The translations under genes and the position numbers were made by a program. The notes under the pieces are model-generated. The model was given only the letters and a program-made list of their open reading frames with translations, had not been told where the DNA came from and ran no database searches. Below, piece by piece: positions 8,307 to 16,448 of a DNA stretch of 64,000 nt (positions are counted from its first letter, which is position 1; each line of letters opens with the position of its first letter). Source of the DNA: an uncultured Bacilli bacterium (GTDB taxonomy: Bacteria > Bacillota_I > Bacilli_A > RF39 > UBA660); contig CAJTWC010000006.1 in assembly GCA_910580185.1 (NCBI GenBank), positions 1-64,000 of the forward strand, written 5' to 3'.

Positions 8307-9476
8307 TTATAAATTTTCTATATATCTTCTTAATTTATTTATTCTAGAATAAAGTAACGTACATATTTTATTTATTCTTCTGTCTGTCATATGTGTTATA
8401 TTAGTATATTTATGAAGTAAATCATCAAATTCTTCTACTACACCATCTAGCTTAGATAAATCAAATCTTTTTATATTCTTAATATGCTTTAATACCTCAT
8501 CAAAATTATCTACTTTATAGAAAAATCTTCCTTTTCCATTTATAATTACTTCTTCATCATTATAGTCTAAAATATTTAATGACTGTCCATTATCAAATAG
8601 TGGTGCAACATCTAACCACTTCAGTTTATTTACGTCTCTTACAATTCCAAAATTATTTAAGTGTCTATCTTCATTCATAATAAGATAATCTAATATAAAC
8701 ATATCTTCTATTTTTTCTCTAGCATCTTTTATACCATTATTTTCTAATATCTTAATATATTCTTCATAGGCATTTTCCTTATCACAATTTTTATGAAGTA
8801 TTTGATAAGCTGTTACAAGCTCCGTATCTTTATTTATAAAGCACTCACATTTAGAGACAACTTTATCAGAAATTATTTCTAATTCGTACTTAGTATGATA
8901 AAAGCCTAATCTATCACAAATCATACTAGCTAGCACTTCATTAAATGGTTGCATTACCTCGTTTTTAAAACCACCCTTTAATAAATACCTTTTATTATCT
9001 TTAATAATCCAAGTTTTTTTTAATCTTCCATCAGTTGTATTATTGGGAGAAATCAAACTAATTTTAGTACTATAATCATTTGAATTAGAAAACGTTGCAT
9101 TAGTAAAATCCAAATCACTAAAATCATGTTCAAAAAAGTTTATATCTTTATATTCTATACTACTTTCAAGTGGCTTTATCCAGTATTGATCTGATAGTGA
9201 TAAACCAAATGCTTTATCTAATAATTCTTCTGCAGTAGTAACACCTAATTTAGCTAACAATAAATCTAAGTCATCGCGAAGGGATGGAATACCACGGCCT
9301 TGAAACCATTCGGTAATAACCGTAATATCATTTTCATCTTCTAACAATGCATTTCTTATAAGAACTGGTGCATAATTAATATTTTTTATTTCATATATAT
9401 CAGTAAATACGGCTACTTTTTCATTATATTCAGCGCTTAATACTTCTGTATTTTTATTCATTAATATACATTTCAT
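8307..9476 (-). CDS. HipA-like protein kinase
   Basis: Start chosen at MKCILMNKN (9476), eight bases from AAGAAGGTG, giving about 389 residues. The C-terminal kinase half shows the HipA catalytic loop LIMNEDRHLNNFGIV and the metal-binding APLFDNGQSL, plus an upstream KGGFKNEVMQPFNEVLAS segment corresponding to the nucleotide-binding region. HipA-type kinases phosphorylate protein targets such as tRNA synthetases and can act as growth-arresting toxins. The family here is the longer Firmicute type, often annotated as excisionase or CtkA-like. The target is unknown, and toxicity is an inference. Confidence 0.8.
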   Translation of the reverse strand: MKCILMNKNTEVLSAEYNEKVAVFTDIYEIKNINYAPVLIRNALLEDENDITVITEWFQGRGIPSLRDDLDLLLAKLGVTTAEELLDKAFGLSLSDQYWIKPLESSIEYKDINFFEHDFSDLDFTNATFSNSNDYSTKISLISPNNTTDGRLKKTWIIKDNKRYLLKGGFKNEVMQPFNEVLASMICDRLGFYHTKYELEIISDKVVSKCECFINKDTELVTAYQILHKNCDKENAYEEYIKILENNGIKDAREKIEDMFILDYLIMNEDRHLNNFGIVRDVNKLKWLDVAPLFDNGQSLNILDYNDEEVIINGKGRFFYKVDNFDEVLKHIKNIKRFDLSKLDGVVEEFDDLLHKYTNITHMTDRRINKICTLLYSRINKLRRYIENL

Positions 9477-9549
9477 AAAAGCACCTTCTTTCTTTATATA
9501 TTTTAACACACTTTAGCTTAAATTACATCTATATATAAGTAACAGAAAA

Positions 9550-9571
9550 TAAGATGCAAAAGCACCTTATT
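9550..9571 (-). terminator. Terminator after the hybrid histidine kinase gene
   Basis: Minus-strand AAGGTGC-TTTT-GCATCTT followed by ATTTTC; a modest hairpin directly at the stop codon. Confidence 0.5.
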
Positions 9572-11363
9572 AAATATATTTTTTTATTATTCTATCAAAA
9601 TCTTGTTCCAAATTTTCTTTTACAATATAATCATCAAAGCCATCATTCATATAATGTTCCTTTAATGATTCTTTTTCTTTTCTTAACATAACAACAGTAG
9701 GGATATTAAAACCTTTTCTTACCTCTTGCATTTGTCCTAGAACCATTAAAGCTGATGAAGGTTTTAATTCATCTTCTAAAATAATTAAATCAAAAGCCTC
9801 TTTATCTTTTATTCTTTGAACTAAATCATTACCAAACATTCCAGTTAAAAGTTCAATATCATATTTATCCGAAAGGGAATTTATATCCTTTAAGGTTTGT
9901 AATTTATCACTAACTACAATTACTTTCTTTTTATTAAAGATATATTTACTATAATATTCATCTTCATCACGTTTTATCTTTTGATCAATTACTATGGTAA
10001 AAGTACTACCCTTTCCATCTTCACTCTTAACGTTTATTACCCCGCCTTGTTTTCTTATAATTTTAAAAGCAAGTTTTAAATCAACATCCAAGTTATCTAA
10101 CTTTAATAAATCAGTATCTTCTATACGACTATTACTTTTTAATAATTCATTTAACTTATCAACACTAATTCCTTTACCAGAATCTTCAACGTTAAATATT
10201 AATCTACAAACATCATATTTAACTATTTCATTTACGGTTAATTCTATATAGCCCTCTTTAGTGTATTTAGCAGCATTAAATAAAATACTTGTTAATACTT
10301 GTTTTAACCTTACGGAATCTCCATATAATTCTTTTGGTATATTTTGACTTATATTAGTTCTTAACTCAACTTTATTATTTAATCTTTGTTCAACTGTTTT
10401 AATACACATATTTATAAGTGAATAAACGTTATATGTATCAATACTTTTAGTCAACTTACTAGAACTAATACTTGATATATCAAGTACGTTATTTATTATG
10501 TTATTTAAGCTTCTAGCATTATTTTCTATTACCTTAAGACCATTATCTATTTTATCTAAATCTTTTTCATTTTCGAGTATTTTTTTAACTTCCAATATAT
10601 TTTCTATTGGCTTTCTGGTTTCTTGAGACATACTAAATAGGAAATTAGATTTTTCTTCACTCATACTTTCAAGTAATTTCTTATTCTTATTAAGTTCATA
10701 TATCATTTTTATATCTGGATTTTCAATTGTAAAGAACATTATCAAATCAGCATATGCTGCAACTAGTGATATAATTAATATCTCTGGTGCAAAGTTTCTT
10801 ATCGTAAGTGCTACAATACCGAATATTGCCAAAGCAAAAAGTGGAATAAACTTCTTATTTGTGGAACTTTTAAAGTTTTTAATTAAAGATCTTATAACAA
10901 ATATTGCCATTAGAAGAACATAAATACTTAATGCAAAATAAAGTACGTTCATTGCAGGACCATTTGTATCTATAATTCCATTTTCATTTATAACATTAAC
11001 ATCTAAAAAGAAGAAACTAATAAAAATTAATATATTTATCCCCATCGTTATTTTTTGAATTAAAGTTCTTAGCTTTTTATTATTGTGAAGTGCAACTATT
11101 ATTACATAGTTAAATAATCCCCATACCCACAACAACATCAAAATATAATCAACTCTATGAATGTTATATATAAACGAAGGTTTACCATATAGATTCATTA
11201 ATACTACAAGTACACATGCTAATACAGATTCTAAAAATCCCACCGTTATTAAAAACGAGTACGCGTTTGTTTCACCGCTTTTAATCCTTTGCTTAGAATT
11301 AAATATTACTAGTATCAAAATATTTATAAGTACCGCACAAATTGGAAAGTATAAGTTATTCAT
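9570..11363 (-). CDS. Membrane hybrid sensor kinase with degenerate kinase motifs
   Basis: 597 residues. About seven hydrophobic segments fill residues 1-215, then a dimerisation/phosphoacceptor region, an HATPase domain and a C-terminal receiver-like domain (about 475-597). In the H-box the normal SHE(I/L)RTP is SQETRKP, so the phosphoacceptor His is replaced by Gln. The ATP lid G2 box (GTGLGL) reads DVDLKL, while the N box (NAAKYT) and G1 (DSGKGIS) are kept. The receiver keeps LEDELKP but has ENL instead of KP at its end. It is probably a sensory pseudokinase or a phosphatase-like regulator. No response regulator gene adjoins it. Confidence 0.82.
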   Translation of the reverse strand: MNNLYFPICAVLINILILVIFNSKQRIKSGETNAYSFLITVGFLESVLACVLVVLMNLYGKPSFIYNIHRVDYILMLLWVWGLFNYVIIVALHNNKKLRTLIQKITMGINILIFISFFFLDVNVINENGIIDTNGPAMNVLYFALSIYVLLMAIFVIRSLIKNFKSSTNKKFIPLFALAIFGIVALTIRNFAPEILIISLVAAYADLIMFFTIENPDIKMIYELNKNKKLLESMSEEKSNFLFSMSQETRKPIENILEVKKILENEKDLDKIDNGLKVIENNARSLNNIINNVLDISSISSSKLTKSIDTYNVYSLINMCIKTVEQRLNNKVELRTNISQNIPKELYGDSVRLKQVLTSILFNAAKYTKEGYIELTVNEIVKYDVCRLIFNVEDSGKGISVDKLNELLKSNSRIEDTDLLKLDNLDVDLKLAFKIIRKQGGVINVKSEDGKGSTFTIVIDQKIKRDEDEYYSKYIFNKKKVIVVSDKLQTLKDINSLSDKYDIELLTGMFGNDLVQRIKDKEAFDLIILEDELKPSSALMVLGQMQEVRKGFNIPTVVMLRKEKESLKEHYMNDGFDDYIVKENLEQDFDRIIKKYI

Positions 11364-11419
11364 AATGGTCCTCCATCTTACAATAAAAGTATATCACAGG
11401 TTAAAAAACATAGCAATTA

Positions 11420-11452
11420 AAAAAATCATCAGGTTACTAATGATGATTTCTT
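11420..11452 (-). terminator. Terminator after the acyltransferase-like gene
   Basis: Minus-strand AATCATCA...TGATGATT followed by a T-run; the loop holds the stop codon TAG. Confidence 0.65.
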
Positions 11453-12783
11453 TTTGATAATAGAAAGGCGTTTTTTTGATTTAAATTTAAATCATCTAGA
11501 TGTTTAAAAACATCTTCCTGCTCCACTTTTGTTTTATCAACAAAGTGCTTCTTTTTTATATCTTGCTCGGTGAATTTCCATTCTTTTAATGCCTTTTTAA
11601 TATACTCATCCCAGTAAGCTCTAAGAGGACTAGGCCTTTTATAATCTGGAACAAAATAATCTTCTGCAGAAAGCTTCCTACTATATTTTTTAGCAAGATC
11701 GTCTCTTTTAATGAAAGAATTTTCTTCCCATATATCAAATAAAGCTTTACCTACTTCGCCTTTTAATATATCTAACCCTTCACATTTTTCTGCTTTAGAT
11801 AAAATTTTATCTTCATATTCACATTTATAGTCTATTATTTCACCAAGTCTAATGCATACTTTTCTTCTATCTAAAAAATGTTTCTTTTCAATAAGATCAA
11901 AAGCCCCTGGTAAAACCAATCCATTTGAATCTATCGCAGCTTGAACTATATAATAATACCCATCATAATATGGTTTATTTTCGGAAAAATCCCATGATGC
12001 TTCAAAATACCACAACATATTATAAAGTTTATTTAATATATCTTTTATGACAACTTTAATATTTTTTCTATCATTTATAATTTTACTAGCTTTTTCATTA
12101 TACGCATTTAATTCTTTTTCATATTCTTCTTTTAATTCATCACTTGTTATGTTACCATATTTCTCATTTAAGATACCACTATCAATAATTTCAATACATT
12201 CTTCTAACTCATCTAAATAAGTTTTTGCTGATTTAAGCTCTGGATCATCATAAGGATTATCCATATCAAGATAAACAATTCCATTTTTTTCTAATAACTT
12301 ACCAGAAATATCAGGATGAACGTTTTCAAAATCGCCTGATAATAAAACCATATGTGAAGGAATAGCATCCATCTCTATTGCAATATCTTGCATTCTAACA
12401 TGATTAAATGCAAATATTATTGGTCTACCTTTATATTCTGGATGTTCCTTATATTGTTTATTTAAAAAGTTTTTAAATGCGTTTGCATAAAATATTTTCT
12501 TAAATTTCTTTTCTACTTTTTTTATCATTTTATTTATGAAAGCCTTTTCATTATCAGTTTCATTTTTACTTTCATAATAAAAGTCCTTCTTATATCCACT
12601 TAAAGTATTAAAAAGTTTCATTATAGTATACAATGCTTTATGCAAATATAAATTTTTTTCTATAGTTTCTAACTCTTCTGCTGGAAGACCCATATTAATT
12701 CTAGCTTGTCTTCTTTGTTTTAATTCTTCTTGTTCTTGTTTTAATTTTTTCTTTTTCTCTAATTGTTTTTCTTCTTTAGTCAT
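11437..12783 (-). CDS. PlsC-like acyltransferase domain protein
   Basis: About 448 residues, start MTKEEK (AAGGGTGG upstream). A Lys/Glu-rich coiled N-terminus (1-45) precedes a domain with FAFNHVRMQD, an H-x4-D acyltransferase motif, followed by NGIVYLDMDNP where the second family motif is expected, and GLVLPGAFDLIEK as a possible later motif. Lysophosphatidate and glycerol-phosphate acyltransferases share this layout. A long helical insertion separates the motifs, and no membrane segment is evident. It may acylate a lipid or another substrate; the family match is moderate. It is transcribed alone with its own terminator. Confidence 0.55.
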   Translation of the reverse strand: MTKEEKQLEKKKKLKQEQEELKQRRQARINMGLPAEELETIEKNLYLHKALYTIMKLFNTLSGYKKDFYYESKNETDNEKAFINKMIKKVEKKFKKIFYANAFKNFLNKQYKEHPEYKGRPIIFAFNHVRMQDIAIEMDAIPSHMVLLSGDFENVHPDISGKLLEKNGIVYLDMDNPYDDPELKSAKTYLDELEECIEIIDSGILNEKYGNITSDELKEEYEKELNAYNEKASKIINDRKNIKVVIKDILNKLYNMLWYFEASWDFSENKPYYDGYYYIVQAAIDSNGLVLPGAFDLIEKKHFLDRRKVCIRLGEIIDYKCEYEDKILSKAEKCEGLDILKGEVGKALFDIWEENSFIKRDDLAKKYSRKLSAEDYFVPDYKRPSPLRAYWDEYIKKALKEWKFTEQDIKKKHFVDKTKVEQEDVFKHLDDLNLNQKNAFLLSKRNHH

Positions 12784-12870
12784 CAAAACCACCCTTGTTT
12801 TATATTCTTACTACTAAATACTACGTCGAGTGTATTCTAGCATAAAATAAGAAATATAGCAAATAAAACA

Positions 12871-12899
12871 AAAAAGTATTAAATACTAATACTTTAATT
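12871..12899 (-). terminator. Terminator after hsp20
   Basis: Minus-strand AAAGTATTA-GTATT-TAATACTTT followed by T-rich sequence right after the hsp20 stop. Confidence 0.7.
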
Positions 12900-13292
12900 C
12901 TATCTTATTTCAATATACTTTCTATCATCGTTATCATCTTTTTTAGGAACCGTTATTTTTAGAACACCACCATTAAACTCGGCACCTATGTTTTCTTTAT
13001 CTAGACCATTTAAATAAAAAGATCTTTGATACTTTCCGTAAGTTCTTTCTCTATGAACATAGTTTCTATCACTGTCATCATTATTATTTTCACTAGTTTT
13101 TTCTGCAATAATAGTTAAATAATCATTTTTAGCTTCCACTTTTATATCTTCCTTACTAAAACCTGGAATATCCATTTCTATATGATAGTTTCCATCTTTT
13201 TCATATATATCACACTTCATATTATTTTCCCTTGTTAAAGAAAAATCATCAAATAAATCATTAGTAAAAAATCCTCTTGGTATTAAATCCAT
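12900..13292 (-). CDS. Small heat shock protein Hsp20 / alpha-crystallin
   Basis: About 130 residues with start at MDLIPRGFF (AAAGGA nine bases upstream). The alpha-crystallin domain fills residues about 30-125: VEAKNDYLTIIAE and the C-terminal GVLKITVPKKD, ending in the I-x-I-like YIEIR. It is an ATP-independent chaperone that holds unfolding proteins. No CIRCE element or clear heat-shock operator is visible upstream. A short motif AAATACTACGT lies 28 bp upstream and recurs inverted before the acyltransferase gene, which could be a shared regulator site or chance. Confidence 0.93.
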   Translation of the reverse strand: MDLIPRGFFTNDLFDDFSLTRENNMKCDIYEKDGNYHIEMDIPGFSKEDIKVEAKNDYLTIIAEKTSENNNDDSDRNYVHRERTYGKYQRSFYLNGLDKENIGAEFNGGVLKITVPKKDDNDDRKYIEIR

Positions 13293-13342
13293 ATTAATCA
13301 TTCCTTTCATATTTATTTTACGTAGTATTTCTTATTTCATTC

Positions 13343-13381
13343 AAAAAAGACAAAGATTTTAATTTATTCTTTGTCTTCGTT
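13343..13381 (-). terminator. Terminator at the end of the ABC exporter operon
   Basis: Minus-strand AAGACAAAGA...TCTTTGTCTT followed by TTTTG; the left arm lies inside the last codons of the ABC gene. Confidence 0.75.
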
Positions 13382-15112
13382 TTCATATAAAGTTTTATAT
13401 ACCTTACTTGTTTCAAGTAACTCTTTATGCGTTCCAGAATCAGAGATTTTTCCTTTATCAACAACGTATATTATATCCGAATCAACTATTGTAGATAATC
13501 TATGCGCGATAATTATTACGGTATGATCTTTTACTAAATCATCAATAACCTTTTTAATATAACTTTGAGACTGGTTATCAAGAGCGCTTGTTGCCTCATC
13601 AAATAATATTACCTTACTTTCTTTAGCTAGTGCTCTTGCTATTGAAAGCCTTTGTTTTTGGCCTCCAGATAAATTAACTCCGCCTTCGCCAAGCAACGTA
13701 TCATATTTTTTAGGAAGACTTTCAATATATTCATCTAAATAAGCCATTTTACAATATTTTTTAATTTCTTTTAAAGTAATATTTTGTTTTATTACTTTAA
13801 AATTATCTCTTATCGTTCTATTAAACAAAAATGGTTCTTGCCTTATAATTGATATGTTTTTTCTTAAGGATTCTTCTGTTAAATCTTTTATATTTACATC
13901 ATCTAAATAAATATTACCTTTTTCTGGATCAAATATTCTAGTTATTAGATTAAACAACGTAGATTTACCTTGACCAGATTTTCCTATTACTGCTATTTTC
14001 TTTCCGGTTTCAAAAGTTACAGAAAAATTCTTTAATGTTATATCTTCATTCTTATAACCAAAAGTAACATTCTTAAATGTTATATTACCAACGGGCTTTC
14101 TTACGTTAACATTACCGAATTCATCATCTTCATATAACGAATTATCAACTATTTCATTAATTCTTCTTAATGATACGAATAACCTTTGATACATTCTATT
14201 CATGCTAGTTAAGTTATCAATAAGCCAAGTAAACTTATAAACATACCAAGTCATTGCCATAAAAAAACCAATACTTGATCTACCATAATATATTTCTATT
14301 AGACAAGTTGCAAAAACCAAACATTCTAGAGTATGTTTAATTGTCCACATAAGCATTGAATAATTCCTATGTAGGTTTATATCTTCTACATCTTTATTGA
14401 ATATCAATTCTCTAAGCTCCGATATCTCTTTTGTCAAATAATCTTTTATTCCCAGAGTTTTTATTTCCCTTATACCACGAATAGATTCAGTAGAAAGAGC
14501 GGTAAATTCATCTTTCTTTTTCTTTAACTCCTTATTTATTTGCTTGATTTTAGGATTAAATAACTTTGTAATTAAAAATATTATTGATACAAATACTATT
14601 ATTTCGACACCAACAACCCAAGAATTAAAGAATATATATATTAAAATAAATATACATCCTAATGTGTTTATTAAGACCTGAATAATATTATTAAACATAT
14701 TAGATAAAGTCTCGGTATCAGTAGTTATCCTGTTAATAAGTTCTCCACTTGATTTTTCCTCAAAGGCATAAGCTGGTAAGTTAAGTGTCTTTTTATAAAC
14801 CATTATACTTAACTTTCTTGATAGATTAGATTCTATTTTACTAGCTATTCTAACACCTATATTATCTAATATATTATTAAAAAATACGCTTACTATAAAA
14901 TATGTTCCTAAAAAGAATAAAGCCATTTTAATGTTTAAAGCAACTATTGCTTCAATTATTTCACCATGCAACCAACCATTAGTAATTGATAAAAATGAAC
15001 TTATTAAAATACAAATAAATGCAAAAACTAATTTTCCTTTATCTTCTTTTACTAGCTTATATATGTTTTTTAATTCTTTTAAACTTTTTTTCTTTTCTTT
15101 TTCCTCAGTCAT
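13364..15112 (-). CDS. ABC exporter, fused membrane and ATPase domains
   Basis: 582 residues: a six-helix type IV exporter domain (about 25-310) and a C-terminal nucleotide-binding domain (about 345-575). Walker A is GKSGQGKST, the signature is NLSGGQKQR, Walker B is VILFDEATSALD and the H-loop is IIAHRLST. All catalytic elements are canonical. It probably exports a peptide, lipid or drug as a homodimer. It follows a P-loop kinase gene and a transglutaminase-like gene in the same orientation with short gaps, so it may share their attenuated promoter. Confidence 0.93.
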   Translation of the reverse strand: MTEEKEKKKSLKELKNIYKLVKEDKGKLVFAFICILISSFLSITNGWLHGEIIEAIVALNIKMALFFLGTYFIVSVFFNNILDNIGVRIASKIESNLSRKLSIMVYKKTLNLPAYAFEEKSSGELINRITTDTETLSNMFNNIIQVLINTLGCIFILIYIFFNSWVVGVEIIVFVSIIFLITKLFNPKIKQINKELKKKKDEFTALSTESIRGIREIKTLGIKDYLTKEISELRELIFNKDVEDINLHRNYSMLMWTIKHTLECLVFATCLIEIYYGRSSIGFFMAMTWYVYKFTWLIDNLTSMNRMYQRLFVSLRRINEIVDNSLYEDDEFGNVNVRKPVGNITFKNVTFGYKNEDITLKNFSVTFETGKKIAVIGKSGQGKSTLFNLITRIFDPEKGNIYLDDVNIKDLTEESLRKNISIIRQEPFLFNRTIRDNFKVIKQNITLKEIKKYCKMAYLDEYIESLPKKYDTLLGEGGVNLSGGQKQRLSIARALAKESKVILFDEATSALDNQSQSYIKKVIDDLVKDHTVIIIAHRLSTIVDSDIIYVVDKGKISDSGTHKELLETSKVYKTLYENEDKE

Positions 15113-15131
15113 ATAAATACCTCCTTTAAAT

Positions 15132-15713
15132 TTACATTACTTTTTTCTTATCTAAGGAATTAATATATAAATTAAATTCTTTATAAGACAATCCTGGCAT
15201 AACTTCATAAAATTCAGTCACTTTCCTTTTAAAACCTTCTAAAGGTTCTGGCAAATTCTTCTTTTCATACTCTTGCCTCATCATATCTTCATATATTTTT
15301 GTGATTTTATATATTGCAGCAGCTTCACTTTCATATTCATAAAAACCTTTTCTTTCAAAGTTTGGATGTTCTATTTGATACACGTTATCATTTATATAAT
15401 ATAATAAGAAACAATGCATTCTTTCTTTAGCTTTTAAATCATTAAAATTTTCATCTTCATACATTCTAGCACAAAACATTTTTGATTTCACACCAATTTT
15501 ATCCATTAAATTTTTCATCAACCAAACTTGCTCTATACATGTTCCAACCTTATTATTTAAAATATCCTGCAAATTCATGGTTCTATATTTCAATCTAAAA
15601 TCATTCATATCATTAATGTGGTTAACACCATCATTTCATATCCAGCCATATAAAATGTTTTCTTCCATAAATGTATAAATATCACTAACGTTTTTTATAT
15701 CATTTATTTTCAT
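15132..15713 (-). pseudogene. Transglutaminase-like cysteine protein with an in-frame stop
   Basis: The longest stop-free part (15132-15608) holds the core of a transglutaminase-like fold: NKVGTCIEQVWL with the nucleophile Cys, ERMHCFLLYY with His, and IEHPNFE as the acidic position. The same frame continues upstream to an ATG at 15713, five bases from the previous gene's stop, coding MKINDIKNVSDIYTFMEEN and then LYGWI-TGA-NDGVNHIND. Family members keep sequence of this kind before the Cys (YGW...G), so the TGA looks like a nonsense mutation or base error, not the true gene boundary. An internal start near 15608 would lose the first 35 residues. Confidence 0.72.
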
Positions 15714-15717
15714 ATAT

Positions 15718-16206
15718 TTATTTAATTATCCTTTCTAAAGTTTCTTCTATACTTAAACTAGACAAATCTATAATAAATTCATCATTAAAATCTTGCTTTA
15801 TAAACTGTTTTAATAAAAATAGGCATCTTTCATTCATTCTATTTTCTTTAGCTCTTAATTTATCTCTTCTTAAAAGTTCTTTTTCATCTACTATTAATAC
15901 CTTAAATATAACATTATAATTTTTAAATTCCTTATTTAATACTAAGTAATCATCTTTATTAATAATATAATTAAAAACAACGTCATAACCATTTTCTAAA
16001 CTATTTTTAATTAAGCTAATTACATTTTTCCAAAATAATTCTAAATGATTACCTGGTTTCCAAGCAGGAACATAGCTTGATACAACCATATGGTATATAT
16101 CATCACCTTCTATCAAAACTGATTTGTTAAGACGCTCTGCTAAAGCTTTTGATATGGTAGATTTTCCAACTCCTGCTGGTCCTGTTATTAAATATAACTT
16201 ATTCAT
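15718..16206 (-). CDS. P-loop kinase / phosphotransferase-like protein under attenuator control
   Basis: 162 residues with start at MNKLYLITG (16206), eight bases from AAGGAAGG; the upstream GTG in the same frame lies inside the RBS. Walker A is GPAGVGKST (residues about 8-16), followed by LIEGDDIYHMV, as in AAA_33, shikimate-kinase and chloramphenicol-phosphotransferase folds. A lid-like RRDKLRAKENR appears near residue 120. The substrate is unknown. The upstream region contains a promoter, a 19-codon leader peptide and a terminator/antiterminator pair, an arrangement typical of antibiotic-inducible resistance genes; this suggests a drug- or metabolite-modifying kinase (inference). Confidence 0.8.
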   Translation of the reverse strand: MNKLYLITGPAGVGKSTISKALAERLNKSVLIEGDDIYHMVVSSYVPAWKPGNHLELFWKNVISLIKNSLENGYDVVFNYIINKDDYLVLNKEFKNYNVIFKVLIVDEKELLRRDKLRAKENRMNERCLFLLKQFIKQDFNDEFIIDLSSLSIEETLERIIK

Positions 16207-16230
16207 GTTAATCACCTTCCTTTAGGGCAA

Positions 16231-16262
16231 GAAAAAATCTTGCTTTTTTATTAAGCAAGATT
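16231..16262 (-). terminator. Attenuator terminator upstream of the P-loop kinase gene
   Basis: Minus-strand arms AATCTTGC (16262-16255) and GCAAGATT (16243-16236), followed by six T, form a Rho-independent hairpin 25 bases before the kinase start. A third copy GCAAGATT (16309-16302), inside the leader-peptide codons, can pair with the first arm and prevent the terminator. A further TCTTGC (16232-16227) offers another partner. Confidence 0.75.
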
Positions 16263-16283
16263 AAATAAACATGAATTAAAGTA

Positions 16284-16343
16284 TTAGAAACCCACGTGAT
16301 CAATCTTGCATAAAATAAATTTATTAGTAAACCTTATTTTCAT
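16284..16343 (-). CDS. Leader peptide MKIRFTNKFILCKIDHVGF
   Basis: A 19-codon frame with AAAGGAG ten bases upstream of its ATG and a TAA stop. Codons 12-15 (TGC AAG ATT GAT) form the antiterminator arm. A ribosome reaching the end would cover that arm and let the terminator form; a ribosome stalled in the first codons would leave it free to pair, allowing read-through. This matches the logic of erm-type and Listeria/Bacillus antibiotic-sensing leaders. Seen: ORF, RBS, repeats. Inferred: the stalling signal. Confidence 0.7.
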   Translation of the reverse strand: MKIRFTNKFILCKIDHVGF

Positions 16344-16376
16344 ATTAATCACGCTCCTTTCTCATTTACTAAAACC

Positions 16377-16405
16377 AAAATAACATAATTAAAACTTTTA
16401 GTCAA
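16377..16405 (-). promoter_or_regulatory. Promoter of the attenuated kinase operon
   Basis: Minus-strand TTGACT (16405-16400), 17-bp spacer, TATTTT (16382-16377). Transcription would start near 16370, giving a leader of about 165 nt. Confidence 0.65.
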
Positions 16406-16448
16406 TTAAAATTAGTAATTAACGAAAATTTATGTACGAAAAAAACAC

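Noticed and set aside
13293..13345. CIRCE or CtsR operator before hsp20, and CIRCE before clpB (63961-64000)
   Set aside because: No TTAGCACTC-N9-GAGTGCTAA or CtsR heptad repeat is visible in either upstream region.
15636..15640. Use of TGA as tryptophan (genetic code 4)
   Set aside because: TGA ends murI, the P-type ATPase, the YjjP-like gene and the giant protease, the last two in ATGA overlaps with the next start; a single internal TGA is better explained as a mutation.
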